Assembly: GCF_011682145.1 (NCBI RefSeq)
Contig: NZ_WHJH01000009.1
Location: forward strand, 1-64,000
Direction: 5' to 3'
Length of the DNA: 64,000 nucleotides
Source: Massilia mucilaginosa
Lineage (GTDB): Bacteria; Pseudomonadota; Gammaproteobacteria; Burkholderiales; Burkholderiaceae_D
Below are positions 8,924 to 18,565 of the stretch, piece after piece (positions within the stretch are counted from its first letter, which is position 1; every line of letters begins with the position of its first letter). The translations under genes and the position numbers were made by a program. The notes beneath the pieces are model-generated. The model had not been told where the DNA came from, did no database searches, and was given only the letters and a program-made list of their open reading frames with translations.

Positions 8924-11900
8924 GGTCATATGCGGACAGCAGTTCGCGCAGACGCGGCATGGCCGCGGCGATGGCGTCCCAGCGGCGCGCGTCGGCCGCT
9001 TCTTCCATCTCGCCCGACAACTGGTGCAGTTCGGTCGCTTCCAGGTACGACGAGCTGCCCTTGAAACCGTGCAGCAGGCGCCCCGCCGTCTCGGCATCGT
9101 GCATCACGATGGCCTCTTCCAGCTCGGCGCGGCGGCCCGGCAGGTCGCTGGCAAAGGCGGCCCGCATGCGCGCCTTCAGGTCGCTGGCGCGGCGCCCGGC
9201 GTTGTGCGCGGCCGGTCCCGCCAGCGGCGCCGGACCGGTGTCGACGCCGAACATGGCGTCCAGCTCCGAGGTGCTCGGCGGGCGTTCCACGCGCGGCTGC
9301 GGCATCGGCGCCAGACTGATGCCGCGCTGGAGCTGGCGTTCGATGGCGCGGCTCAGGTGATGATGCAGGGCCGCTTCGTCGATCGGCTTGGTCAGGAAAT
9401 CGTCCATGCCGCAGGCGAGGTAGCGGCTGCGGTCTTCCTCGCTGGCGTTGGCGGTCAGTGCCACGATCATCAGCTCCTGGTCGCGCACCGGCGCTTCCGG
9501 CGGGCCGCCGGCGCGGATCAGGCGCGTGGCGGACGCGCCGTCCATCTCGGGCATGCGCCCGTCCATCAGAATCAGGTCGTAGCGGGTGCGCGCGCACGCC
9601 GCCACCGCCAGCAGGCCATTGTCGGCGATATCGACCTTGTGCCCCAGGTCTTCGAGCATCATGCGGATGATGATCTGGTTGGTCGGGAAGTCTTCCGCGC
9701 ACAGCACTTTCAGGCGGTGGCTGTGCGGCTCGCGCGGCACGTGCGGCACCATCGGCGGCGCCACGCCGTCGGCCAGCGGCAGCAGCACGCTGAAGGTGCT
9801 GCCCACGCCTTCGGTGCTGTCGACGCTGATCGAGCCGCCCATCAGATCGACCAGCTGGCGGCAGATCGCCAGTCCCAGCCCGGTGCCGCCGTAGCGCCGC
9901 GTGGTGGTGCTGTCGGCCTGTTCGAACTTCTGGAACAGCCGCTCCAGCGCGTCCGGCGCGATGCCGATGCCGCTGTCGCTGACCGAAAAACGGATGGTGT
10001 TGACGCCCGCGGCGCTGCCGGCGCCCGGCGCCACCCGTTCGACCGCGAGCCGCACCGCGCCGTTGTTGGTGAACTTGAAGGCATTGCCGACCAGGTTGAC
10101 CAGCACCTGGCGCAGGCGGGTCGGGTCGCCCACCACGAAGCGCGGCAGGTCGTCGGCCAGCGCCACGTTGAAGCCCACGCTCTGCGCGGCGGCCTGCTCC
10201 TCGAACAGGCTGACCACGTTTTCGACGGCGGCGGTGAGCGCGAAGTCGATGTTCTCGATGGTGAGTTTACCCGCCTCGATCTTTGAAAAATCGAGCAGGT
10301 CGTTGATGATGGTCAGCAGCGACTGGGCGTTGGCCTGCCCGCGCAGGATCTGCTCGCGCGTGCTTTCCTGCAGTTGGCCGTCGCGCAGCGCAAACCCCAG
10401 CATGCCGATCACGCCGGCCAGCGGCGTGCGCATTTCGTGGCTCATATTGGCCAGGAATTCCGACTTCTGGCGCGTGGCGTCTTCGGCCTTCTGCTTGGCC
10501 AGGCGCAGGCGCTCGTCGTTTTCCTTGAGCGCTTCGTTGGCCTGCGCCAGTTCGACTGTGTTCAGGCGCACCTGGCGTTCCTGCTCGACCAGGCGGGCCT
10601 GGGTTTCTTCCAGTTCGCGGTAGGCGCGCGCATTATCGAGCGCCACCGCCGCGTGCGCGGCCAGTGTCTTGAGCATGTCGAGGTGCACGCGGTGATACGC
10701 GTTCACTTCCACGCTCTGCACGCACAGCACGCCCATCATGCGTTCCTTGACGATCAAGGGCACGTACATCATCGCCACCGGCAGCGAGCGCGGGCTGCCG
10801 TCGACCCGCAGCGGCGGGATCGGCACCGCGCTCTGCTCGGCGTCCAGGTAGCGCACGTATTCGACATCGAGGTTGTTGATGAACACTTCGCGCCGGTGCT
10901 TCAGGCACCACACCGCGAACTGGTGCGGGTCGTCCAGCGGGCGCGTATAGAACTGGCTGCGCACGCCCTGGTCCATCGCGAACGGGAATTCGATCACGCC
11001 GGCGTCCTCGCGATAAAAGCCGATGCCGAAGATGCGCGCATCCATCAGATGGTGCACGTGGCGGTACACGGTGCTCATGATGGTTTCCATGTCGAGCGTG
11101 GCGGTCAGCTCGCGCCCGATTTCCGACAGCACCGAGATGTTCCGGTGCGCCAGCTCCACGTTCTCTTTCTGGCGCTCGACTTCTTCCTTCTGGCGTTCGG
11201 CGTCGAAGCGGCGCTGCTCGGCCTCGGCGCGCTGGTTGTCGGCGTCCAGCCGCTGCGCTTCCAGTTCGCGCTTCTGCCGTTCCAGCAGGCGGTTCTGCTG
11301 CTCGACTTCGACCGTGCGCGCGCCGACCTGGGTTTCCAGCAGGTCCTTCTGGCGCCGCAGTCCCGACAGGCGCGCGCGGTAGGCCCAGTAGGCGCTGCCC
11401 AGCACCAGCAGCACCGACAGGGTGCGGAACCACCAGGTCTTCCACAGCGGCGGCAGGATCGTGATGACCATGCTGGCGCTGTCGTCGCTCCACACGCCAT
11501 CCTTGTTGGCGGCGCGCACGCGGAAGGTGTAGGTGCCCGGATCGAGGTTGGTGTAGGTGGCGAAGCGGCGCGTCGCGTCGGTGTTGACCCAGTTCTGGTC
11601 GAAGCCCTCCAGCCGGTACGAAAACAGGTTGCGCTGCGGCGCGGCGTAATGCAGGGCCGAGAATTCGAGCGAGAACACCGAGTCGGCCGCGCCCAGGGTG
11701 ACCGCGCGGGTCGACTCGATCGGTCCCTTGAACAGGCCGGGACGCGCCAGTGCGGCCGGCTTGTTGAAGATCTGAAAACCCGTGATGACCGCGCGCGGGG
11801 CGATCAGGTTGTCGCTGATGGCCTTGGGATTGAAGGCGGTGACGCCATTGAAACCGCCGAAATACATGGTGCCGTCCGGCGCGCGCAGGGCCGCGCCGTC

Positions 11901-13850
11901 GAAATAGGCGCCTTCGATTGTGCCGTCGCCGGCGCTGTAGTTGCGGAAAATGCCGGTGAGCGGATCGAAACGCGAGATGCCGGTATTGGTGCTGATCCAC
12001 AGCTTGCCGTCTTCATCCTCCAGGATGGCGGCAATCGCGTCGTCGGCCAGGCCATCGGCCACCGTGTAGCGGCGGAAGGTGACCGCGCCGCCGGCGCCCG
12101 GGCTGATCGTCATCTTGTTCAAGCCGGCCGCCGTGCCGACCCACAGCGCGCCCTTCTTGTCCTGGTGCAGATAGTGCACTTCGTCGTGACTGAGGCTGGC
12201 CGGGTTGGCCGGGTCGTGCCGGAAGTGGCGGAATTTTCCGGTGGCGCGGTCGAGCATGTCGAGACCGTCGAAGGTGCCGATCCAGAGCTGGCCGCGGCGG
12301 TCTTCGAGCAGCGGGCGCACCACGTTGTCGGCCAGGCTGGAACTGTCGGCCGCGTCGTGGCGGTAGGTGACGACGGCGCGCGTGGCCGGGTCGAGCCGGT
12401 GCAGGCCGCCGCGCGAAGCGATCCACATGATGCCGGCGCGGTCGGACAGCATGCCGCGGATATGGTTGCGGTCCGGGTCGCCCTCGGCGAACGACTGGCG
12501 CGTGAAATTGCCGCTGGCCGGATCAAACTGCGCCACGCCCGAATGGCTGCCTATCCACAGCATGCCATCCTTGTCGTGCGCCAGCGCGCTGGCCGGAATG
12601 CCGGCCAGGCTGTTCGGATTATCCGGGTCGTGCCGGTACAGGCGCGCCTGGCCGCTCTCGGGGTCGAGCCGGTTCAAGCCGCTGTTCGCGCCCAGCCACA
12701 GGTCGCCTTCGGGGGCGGCGGCGATCGCGCGCACCTTGTTGTCGGACAGGGTATCGGGAATTTCGGCATGCCGCGCAATGCGCGCGAAGCCGCCGCTGTT
12801 CAAGTCGACCCGGCTCACGCCGGCGTACCAGGTGCCGACCCAGAAGGTGCCGACGCGGTCGCGGTACATGGCCGAAATCTGGTTGTCGGCCACACTGTGC
12901 TTGTCGCCCGGCAGATGGCGGTAGTTGGCGAAGCGGCGCGTGTCCGGCTGCCAGCGATACAGGCCGTCGGTATGGCTGCCGACCCACAGGTTGCGGTCCT
13001 GGTCCTGATACAGGGTGGTGATGTAGCCCGAGCGCAGGCCGTCCGGCGCGCCCAGGCGGCGCCGTTGCGCGGCGGGACTGCCGATCTTCCAGCTTTCCAG
13101 CCCACCCAGGCTGCCGATCCACAGGGTCTGGCCGGCGTCGACCAGCAAGGCCTGCACCATATTGTTCTTGTGGTCCAGGCCAGGGGCCGGATGGTGCTCG
13201 AAGGCGCGCGCGCCTACCGCCAGGCTGTCCACCCCGGACGAAGTGCCGACCCACACGCGCCCGCCCTTGTCGACCGCCAGCGCGTTGACCTGGTCGTCGG
13301 CCAGGCTGCCCTCGTCGCCGGGCACGTGGTGCCAGACCTTGAAGCGGCCGCTGACCATGTCGACATGCTGCAGGCCGTCGCTGGTGCCCACCCACAGGCC
13401 CTGGCGGCCGTCGCCGGCGATGGCGCGCACGTGCCGGTTGCCGTTGCCGCGCTTGACCGGTTCGTCCGGCGCGTAATGGATGAAGGTCTGGGTGGCCGGG
13501 TCGAAGCGGTCAAGCCCGCCGTCGGTGCCGATCCACAGGCGCCCGCTCTGGTCCACGTGCAGCACGCGCACCCAGTTGTTGACCAGGCTGCGCGGATTGC
13601 TGACCACATTGCGGTAGGTGGTGACGCGGTAGCCGTCGAAGCGCGACAGGCCGGCCTGGCTGCCGAACCACATGAAGCCGTCGGCGTCCTGCGCCACCGC
13701 CAGCACCGATTCCTGGGCCAGGCCCTGTTCCACGCTCAGGTGCTCGAAACGCAGGGTGCGCGCGGGCGCGGCCTGGCTGCCCGCGAACGGCAGGCAGCAC
13801 AGCACGAGAAGCACCGCGCACAGCGCGCGCAGGCGGCGGATCGGGTTCAG
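8916..13850 (-). CDS. Giant hybrid histidine kinase (propeller-Y_Y_Y-GAF-HK-REC-Hpt)
   Basis: About 1644 residues. Order: signal peptide; two-component propeller repeats (residues about 30-700, many units like GLWVGTSDGLQHVD); Y_Y_Y module (YRLEGFDQNWVNTDATRRFA, about 745); one membrane helix (about 800-825); coiled coil; GAF-like domain (about 900-1060); HisKA with H-box EFLANMSHEMRTPLAGVIG (His near 1137); HATPase (NLVGNAFKFTNNG and GGTGLGLAICRQLVDLMGG); REC (phospho-Asp in LILMDGRMPEMDG near 1427); Hpt (LLHGFKGSSS near 1596). A full phosphorelay is therefore in one chain, with the propeller presumably sensing a periplasmic ligand, as in polysaccharide-sensing relatives. Start: no ATG fits. 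A CTG at 13850 gives NPIRRLRALCAVLLVLCCLP, a proper signal peptide, with AAGGAG 7 bases upstream and a CTGA overlap with the previous stop. A GTG at 13814 is the alternative but lacks the basic n-region. Confidence 0.93.
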   Translation of the reverse strand: MNPIRRLRALCAVLLVLCCLPFAGSQAAPARTLRFEHLSVEQGLAQESVLAVAQDADGFMWFGSQAGLSRFDGYRVTTYRNVVSNPRSLVNNWVRVLHVDQSGRLWIGTDGGLDRFDPATQTFIHYAPDEPVKRGNGNRHVRAIAGDGRQGLWVGTSDGLQHVDMVSGRFKVWHHVPGDEGSLADDQVNALAVDKGGRVWVGTSSGVDSLAVGARAFEHHPAPGLDHKNNMVQALLVDAGQTLWIGSLGGLESWKIGSPAAQRRRLGAPDGLRSGYITTLYQDQDRNLWVGSHTDGLYRWQPDTRRFANYRHLPGDKHSVADNQISAMYRDRVGTFWVGTWYAGVSRVDLNSGGFARIARHAEIPDTLSDNKVRAIAAAPEGDLWLGANSGLNRLDPESGQARLYRHDPDNPNSLAGIPASALAHDKDGMLWIGSHSGVAQFDPASGNFTRQSFAEGDPDRNHIRGMLSDRAGIMWIASRGGLHRLDPATRAVVTYRHDAADSSSLADNVVRPLLEDRRGQLWIGTFDGLDMLDRATGKFRHFRHDPANPASLSHDEVHYLHQDKKGALWVGTAAGLNKMTISPGAGGAVTFRRYTVADGLADDAIAAILEDEDGKLWISTNTGISRFDPLTGIFRNYSAGDGTIEGAYFDGAALRAPDGTMYFGGFNGVTAFNPKAISDNLIAPRAVITGFQIFNKPAALARPGLFKGPIESTRAVTLGAADSVFSLEFSALHYAAPQRNLFSYRLEGFDQNWVNTDATRRFATYTNLDPGTYTFRVRAANKDGVWSDDSASMVITILPPLWKTWWFRTLSVLLVLGSAYWAYRARLSGLRRQKDLLETQVGARTVEVEQQNRLLERQKRELEAQRLDADNQRAEAEQRRFDAERQKEEVERQKENVELAHRNISVLSEIGRELTATLDMETIMSTVYRHVHHLMDARIFGIGFYREDAGVIEFPFAMDQGVRSQFYTRPLDDPHQFAVWCLKHRREVFINNLDVEYVRYLDAEQSAVPIPPLRVDGSPRSLPVAMMYVPLIVKERMMGVLCVQSVEVNAYHRVHLDMLKTLAAHAAVALDNARAYRELEETQARLVEQERQVRLNTVELAQANEALKENDERLRLAKQKAEDATRQKSEFLANMSHEMRTPLAGVIGMLGFALRDGQLQESTREQILRGQANAQSLLTIINDLLDFSKIEAGKLTIENIDFALTAAVENVVSLFEEQAAAQSVGFNVALADDLPRFVVGDPTRLRQVLVNLVGNAFKFTNNGAVRLAVERVAPGAGSAAGVNTIRFSVSDSGIGIAPDALERLFQKFEQADSTTTRRYGGTGLGLAICRQLVDLMGGSISVDSTEGVGSTFSVLLPLADGVAPPMVPHVPREPHSHRLKVLCAEDFPTNQIIIRMMLEDLGHKVDIADNGLLAVAACARTRYDLILMDGRMPEMDGASATRLIRAGGPPEAPVRDQELMIVALTANASEEDRSRYLACGMDDFLTKPIDEAALHHHLSRAIERQLQRGISLAPMPQPRVERPPSTSELDAMFGVDTGPAPLAGPAAHNAGRRASDLKARMRAAFASDLPGRRAELEEAIVMHDAETAGRLLHGFKGSSSYLEATELHQLSGEMEEAADARRWDAIAAAMPRLRELLSAYDHA

Positions 13851-14569
13851 GCAAGCGCTCCTTCGTCGGGCATGCCGGCGCGCAGGCGGTTCAGCTGGCG
13901 CCGCACCGACTCGCTCACTTCGCCGAGCACCATGGCCACGGTGCGCGCGTCGGGCAGGCCGCGGCGCGCGCTATCGAGCTGCGAGGCCACGTGCCACAGG
14001 CCCAGCGTCATGCAGCCGGTGTGCACCGAATCGATGCGCAGGCGGGCGTCGGCGCCCTCCCCGGCGTCGAGCAGCGCGACGATGGCGGGCCGTCCGGCCA
14101 GCAACTGCTCGCCAAACGCGGCCAGGTAGGCGGCCAGCCGGTCCGGCCCGATGTTCAGGCGGCGCATGGTGGTGGCCGGGTCTTCGGCCAGCTTGTCGAG
14201 CGTGATGCGGAAGATTTTCTCCAGGTGCGCGCGCGCTTCGGCCGCGTGCAGCGGTTTGAGGATGTAGCCGACCGCGCCCAGGGTCACCGCCTGCAGCACG
14301 GTGTCGCGGTCGGAGGCCGACGACACCAGCACGAACGGCACCTGGGCCAGCGCCGGCTCGGCCTTCATGCGTTCGAGCAGCGCGATGCCCGACATTTTCG
14401 GCATGCGCACGTCGCAAAACACGATCACCGGATGCAGGCCCGCTGCCAGCAGGTCCCAGGCGGCGGCGCCGTCTTCGGCTTCGACCAGGTCGAAAATGCC
14501 GTACACCGACAGCAGGTCCATCAGCGCTATGCGCGAGACGACGTCGTCGTCGACAATCAGTGCTTTCAT
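13847..14569 (-). CDS. Response regulator, REC plus same C-terminal domain
   Basis: 240 residues from the ATG at 14569 (MKALIVDDD), which has GGAG six bases upstream; an earlier in-frame ATG at 14581 is less well placed. REC features: DDD cluster, phospho-Asp in VFCDVRMPKMSG, SSASD and YILKPLH. The C-terminal part shares the HxGCxTLGL signature and length with the regulator at 8059-8778, so the two arose by duplication. Its TGA overlaps the proposed CTG start of the kinase, which implies translational coupling and a stable partner ratio. No DNA-binding domain is visible. Confidence 0.88.
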   Translation of the reverse strand: MKALIVDDDVVSRIALMDLLSVYGIFDLVEAEDGAAAWDLLAAGLHPVIVFCDVRMPKMSGIALLERMKAEPALAQVPFVLVSSASDRDTVLQAVTLGAVGYILKPLHAAEARAHLEKIFRITLDKLAEDPATTMRRLNIGPDRLAAYLAAFGEQLLAGRPAIVALLDAGEGADARLRIDSVHTGCMTLGLWHVASQLDSARRGLPDARTVAMVLGEVSESVRRQLNRLRAGMPDEGALA

Positions 14570-14605
14570 GAGGTTCTCCATGGCGGTGGGCTGCATCGAC
14601 AAGGC

Positions 14606-15775
14606 TCAGGAGCCAAAAAAGGCCAGTACGTCGGCGCGGCGCGCGTGCGTGTCGCGCTGGCCGAGCTGGATCAGTTCGCAGGTGTAGCTCGATTCGAACA
14701 GCAGGTACGAGGCCAGCGCCGAGCCGCGCGCTTCGGTCGCGCCGATCCCCGAGAGCATGGTGCGGATCGGAGCCGGCAGGCTGGCCGTGTGGCGGCTGGC
14801 GATCACGTCGAGCCGTTCGGAGGGCGCGATCACCAGCAGTTCCACCGGCTTCAAAGGCATCTTGCTGCGGTACTCCTCCGGCAGCAGCGACAGGGTCAGG
14901 TTGATGCGGTTCAGGCGCTCGATGTCGACCGCCAGGCTGTCGAGAAAAATCGAGGACATGGCGTGGCCGGCGATCTGCGCCAGGCTCGGATAGCGCGCCT
15001 GGCCGGGCGTGTCGCGGGTCGGCTCGGTCAGGCGCCCGGCGCCCACCACCAGCACCTTCGAGGCCCCCAGGTGGATCGCCGGCGAGATCGGCGCCAGCTG
15101 GCGCATCGAGCCGTCGCCGCAAAACTCGCGGTGACTGCCCAGGTACAGCGGCACGGCCGGGAAGATGAAGGGGATCGCCGACGAGGCCAGCAAATGTTCG
15201 ACCCCGATCTGGTCCTGCAGGGCGATGCGCTGCATGCGCACCCACGGCGCGATGTCGGCGGCGGTCTGGTAAAAGGTGATGTGGTTGCCGGCGGTGTAGG
15301 ACGAGGCGGTCACCGCCAGCGCATGCAGCAGGCCGTCGGACATGGCCGCGTCCAAGCGCGGCAGGTCCAGCATGCGGTGCAAGAGCCCTACCAGCGGGGT
15401 GTTGTCGAGCAGCGAGGCCGGCGGCGCGGCGCGCCATTTGCGCAGCAGCCAGCCGAACGAGAGCAGCGAGAGCCAGCGCGCGCCCGAGCGCAGCACGCCC
15501 AGCGAATCGGCCCGGTAGACCTGTTCGACGCGGAAGTTCTCCCACACGTCGAGCAGCTTTTGCACGCCCTCGCCGAAGTTATCGGCGCGGCAGGCCAGGG
15601 CCACGGCGTTGATCGCGCCGGCCGAGGTGCCGCAGATGATATCGAAGGGATTGCGCGCAGGGCGCCAGCCGGCCTCCCACAATATTTGCGAGATCGCCTG
15701 CAGCACCCCCACCTGATAGGCGGCGCGCGCGCCACCGCCGGTGAGGATCAAGCCCGTTTTTGGTTCCGTTTCCAT
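14606..15775 (-). CDS. Patatin-like phospholipase
   Basis: 389 residues. Patatin features in order: glycine-rich oxyanion motif [17 protein letters not shown] near the N terminus, nucleophile GTSAGA (Ser near residue 52), and the catalytic Asp in FCGDGSMRQ (near residue 220). No signal peptide, so a cytosolic or membrane-associated acyl hydrolase is likely. It starts the run of minus-strand genes that continues, 36 bases on, into the response regulator and hybrid kinase, so it may be co-transcribed with them. Natural lipid substrate unknown. Confidence 0.92.
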   Translation of the reverse strand: METEPKTGLILTGGGARAAYQVGVLQAISQILWEAGWRPARNPFDIICGTSAGAINAVALACRADNFGEGVQKLLDVWENFRVEQVYRADSLGVLRSGARWLSLLSFGWLLRKWRAAPPASLLDNTPLVGLLHRMLDLPRLDAAMSDGLLHALAVTASSYTAGNHITFYQTAADIAPWVRMQRIALQDQIGVEHLLASSAIPFIFPAVPLYLGSHREFCGDGSMRQLAPISPAIHLGASKVLVVGAGRLTEPTRDTPGQARYPSLAQIAGHAMSSIFLDSLAVDIERLNRINLTLSLLPEEYRSKMPLKPVELLVIAPSERLDVIASRHTASLPAPIRTMLSGIGATEARGSALASYLLFESSYTCELIQLGQRDTHARRADVLAFFGS

Positions 15776-15857
15776 CCGCCAAGCGTATCAGGGTCTGCCC
15801 GCCTTGCGGGAGAAACTTAAGGCCTGTACACTTTTTACAATAGCTTGACTTTCCCTC

Positions 15858-17633
15858 TCAGTCGCCCTTGGCCACGCCTTCGCGGCGCGGATCGGCCCCG
15901 CCGAACCACCACGGCTCGCCGTGGATCAGGATGCGCTGCACGCCATGCAGGCCGGAGGTCATCTCGTAGCTGCGCAGGGTGTGGCCGCGCGCCTTGAGTT
16001 CCTCTTGCACGGCCGGGCTGAAACGCCCGGCTTCCAGTTCGGTCGGGCCATTGCGGCTGCCGAAGTTGGGCAGGCTGATGGCCTGCTGCACGTTCAGGCC
16101 CCAGTCGAGCGTGCCGACCAGGGTCTTGGCCACGTAGTTGATGATGGCCGGCCCGCCGGGCGAACCGACCGCCAGCACCAGTTTGCCGCTCTGGCGGTCG
16201 AACACCACCGTCGGCGACATGGCGCTGCGCGGGCGTTTGCCGGCCTGCACCCGGTTCGCCACCGGGCCGCTGGCATCGGCCGAATCGAAGGAGAAATCGG
16301 TGAGCTGGTTGTTGAGGATGAAGCCGCCCACCATCTGGCGCGACCCGAACGCGTCTTCCACCGTGGTCGTCATGGACAGGCCGGCGCCCTTGCCGTCAAC
16401 CACCACGAAGTGCGAGGTGGACGCGGTTTCGATGGCGTTGTCCAGCCCCCATGCCACTTCCATGCCCGGCGGCGTGCCGGCTTTGGCCGTGCCCATCGAC
16501 TTGTCGCCGATCAGGGCGGCGCGCTGGCGCAGATAGGTCTTGTCGATCAGGCTCGGAATGCCGCGCCCCGGCAGCGGCACGAAATCGGTGTCGGCCGCGT
16601 AGCGGTTACGGTCGGCGTAGGCCAGGCGGCCCGCTTCGGTAAACAGGTGCACCGCTTCAAGCCCCAGCACGCCGTTCACCGGCGCGTAGGCGCGCATGTC
16701 CTTCGTTTCGAGCATGCCGAGCATCTGCGCCACGGCGATCCCGCCCGACGATGGCGGCGGCATGCCGCACACCGTGTAGGCGCGGTAGTCGCTGCAGACC
16801 GGCACGCGCACCTTGGGCTGGTAGCCGGCGATGTCCGCCGCCGTCAACAGGCCCGGATTGGTCGGATGGCCCGCCACCTTGGCCGCGATGTCCCTGGCGA
16901 TGCGGCCCTTGTAGAAGGCGTCGGCGCCGCCGGCGGCGATGGCGCGCAGGGTGCTCGCCAGCGCCGGGTTGCGCAGCACATGGCCGATCGGCCAGGGCTT
17001 GCCATCCTTGTCATAGAAGTAGGCGGCGGCCACCGGGTCCTTGCGCAGGTGCTGGTCGAACATCAGCATGCCGTTCAGGCGCTGGCTGACCGCGAAACCC
17101 TGGTCGGCCATGGCAATGGCCGGCGCGAACAGGGCCTTCCAGGGCAGCTTGCCGTGCTGGCGGTGCGCCATTTCGAGCATGCGCAGCACGCCCGGCGCGC
17201 CGACCGAGCGGCCGCCCACCACGCCGGCGCTGCGCGAGACCGGCGTGCCGTCCTTGTTCTGGAACAGGTGCTCGTCGGCGGCGGCGGGCGCGGTTTCGCG
17301 GCCATCGAAGGCTTGCACGTTCTTGCCGTCGTAATGCATCAAAAAGGCGCCGCCGCCAATGCCGGACGATTGCGGCTCGACCAGGGTCAGCATCAACTGG
17401 GTGGCGATCGCCGCGTCGATCGCGCTGCCGCCCTTGCGCAAAATCTGGTAGCCGGCGTCCACCGCCAGCGGATTGGCGGCGGCGACCATGAATTTCTTGG
17501 CGGCCCAGCCGGATTTGTCGGCGTAGCCGGTGTGGATTTCGGGGGCGTCGGCCGGGCGCACGGCGGCATCCTGGGCGAACACGGGGGCGCTGAACACGAG
17601 CAGCGCGAAAGGAAGGCACTTCAACCTGAGCAT
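15858..17633 (-). CDS. ggt: Gamma-glutamyltransferase, periplasmic
   Basis: 591 residues from the ATG at 17633 (GGAGAATCC before it), usual family length. A signal peptide ends near PVFAQDA. The enzyme is made as one chain and self-cleaves before a catalytic Thr, which I place in ETASTSHFVVVDG; the following GLSMTTTVEDAFGSRQ, RPRSAMSPTVVF and GSPGGPAIINYV are the expected small-subunit motifs. The N-terminal part has NPLAVDAGYQILRKGGSAIDAA and SSGIGGGAF. It hydrolyses or transfers the gamma-glutamyl group of glutathione and related peptides in the periplasm. It is flanked by unrelated genes and seems to be a single transcription unit. Confidence 0.95.
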   Translation of the reverse strand: MLRLKCLPFALLVFSAPVFAQDAAVRPADAPEIHTGYADKSGWAAKKFMVAAANPLAVDAGYQILRKGGSAIDAAIATQLMLTLVEPQSSGIGGGAFLMHYDGKNVQAFDGRETAPAAADEHLFQNKDGTPVSRSAGVVGGRSVGAPGVLRMLEMAHRQHGKLPWKALFAPAIAMADQGFAVSQRLNGMLMFDQHLRKDPVAAAYFYDKDGKPWPIGHVLRNPALASTLRAIAAGGADAFYKGRIARDIAAKVAGHPTNPGLLTAADIAGYQPKVRVPVCSDYRAYTVCGMPPPSSGGIAVAQMLGMLETKDMRAYAPVNGVLGLEAVHLFTEAGRLAYADRNRYAADTDFVPLPGRGIPSLIDKTYLRQRAALIGDKSMGTAKAGTPPGMEVAWGLDNAIETASTSHFVVVDGKGAGLSMTTTVEDAFGSRQMVGGFILNNQLTDFSFDSADASGPVANRVQAGKRPRSAMSPTVVFDRQSGKLVLAVGSPGGPAIINYVAKTLVGTLDWGLNVQQAISLPNFGSRNGPTELEAGRFSPAVQEELKARGHTLRSYEMTSGLHGVQRILIHGEPWWFGGADPRREGVAKGD

Positions 17634-17708
17634 GGATTCTCCAATGAGAAACGCGCGACTCCTGCACTGGAGCCGCGCGTCCGATCCCGCTATCGTACAG
17701 TAAATGAC

Positions 17709-18467
17709 TTACTTGGGTTGCATGCGGATCGCCCCGTCAAGACGGATGGTTTCGCCATTGAGCATGGTGTTTTCGATGATCGCACGGGCCAGGTGCGCGT
17801 ATTCGGCGGGACGGCCGAGACGCTGCGGGAAAGGTACCATGTTGCCGAGGGCGCCGCGCACTTCTTCCGGCATCCCCATCAGCATCGGGGTTTCGAAAAT
17901 GCCCGGGGCGATGGTCATCACGCGCACGCCGCTGCGGGCCAGGTCGCGCGCCATCGGCAGGGTCATGCCGGCCACCGCCGCCTTGGACGAGCCGTACGCC
18001 GCCTGGCCGATCTGGCCGTCGAAGGCCGCGACCGAGGCGGTATTGATGATGATGCCGCGTTCGCCCGAATCCATCGCTTCGGTCTTGCCCATGGCGTCAG
18101 CGGCCAGGCGCGCCATATTGAAGGTGCCGACCAGGTTGATGTTGACGGTGCGCTGGAACACTTCCAGCGGATGCGGGCCGTCCTTGCCCACGGTCTTGAC
18201 CGCGGGCGCGACGCCGGCGCAGTTGACCAGGCCACGCAGGGTGCCCATGGCGAGCGCGGCGGCGACGACGGCCTGGCCGTCGGCCTCGGAAGTGACGTCG
18301 CACTTGACGAACTTGCCCTTCAGTTCAGCAGCCAGCGCTTCGCCCGCCTCGACCTGCACGTCGGCCAGCACCACTTTGCCGCCCGCTTCGGTGATCATGC
18401 GCGCCGTCGCCGCGCCCAAGCCCGATGCGCCGCCCGTGATGATGAATACATTGTCCTGAATTTGCAT
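17709..18467 (-). CDS. HSD10-like short-chain dehydrogenase (3-hydroxyacyl-CoA type)
   Basis: 252 residues, a classical SDR: TGGASGLG cofactor loop at residues 11-18, acidic LADVQ after beta-2 (NAD preference), NCAG, catalytic Ser in INTASVAAF, and YGSSK (Tyr and Lys). The tail PQRLGRPAEYAHLARAIIEN resembles type II 3-hydroxyacyl-CoA / 2-methyl-3-hydroxybutyryl-CoA dehydrogenases (HSD10 group), which act in isoleucine and short branched acyl breakdown. The start at 18467 follows AGAGGACACC. A perfect palindrome lies just upstream at 18495-18516. Role in branched-chain amino-acid or fatty-acid use is inferred. Confidence 0.9.
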   Translation of the reverse strand: MQIQDNVFIITGGASGLGAATARMITEAGGKVVLADVQVEAGEALAAELKGKFVKCDVTSEADGQAVVAAALAMGTLRGLVNCAGVAPAVKTVGKDGPHPLEVFQRTVNINLVGTFNMARLAADAMGKTEAMDSGERGIIINTASVAAFDGQIGQAAYGSSKAAVAGMTLPMARDLARSGVRVMTIAPGIFETPMLMGMPEEVRGALGNMVPFPQRLGRPAEYAHLARAIIENTMLNGETIRLDGAIRMQPK

Positions 18468-18494
18468 GGTGTCCTCTTTCTCTTATCGGTTCTT

Positions 18495-18516
18495 TTGACG
18501 TTTACGTAAACGTCAA
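18495..18516. promoter_or_regulatory. 22-bp perfect palindrome, probable operator
   Basis: TTGACGTTTAC followed by its exact reverse complement, 28 bp before the HSD10-like gene. The core resembles, from memory, operators of LiuR (MerR family) regulators of branched-chain amino-acid genes, which contain TTTACGTAAA-like cores. The TTGACG could also double as a -35 box. The binding protein is not in the window. Confidence 0.65.
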
Positions 18517-18565
18517 TTAACCGGATTGTAGCGAACTTTTCCAGGAAAACACCAGTCGCGCCGCA

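Noticed and set aside
10374-14129. Very long plus-strand open frame (over 1200 codons) opposite the hybrid kinase
   Set aside because: It is antisense to a kinase with clear motifs and arises from GC-rich third positions; its translation is repetitive Arg/Ala/His/Gln without domains.
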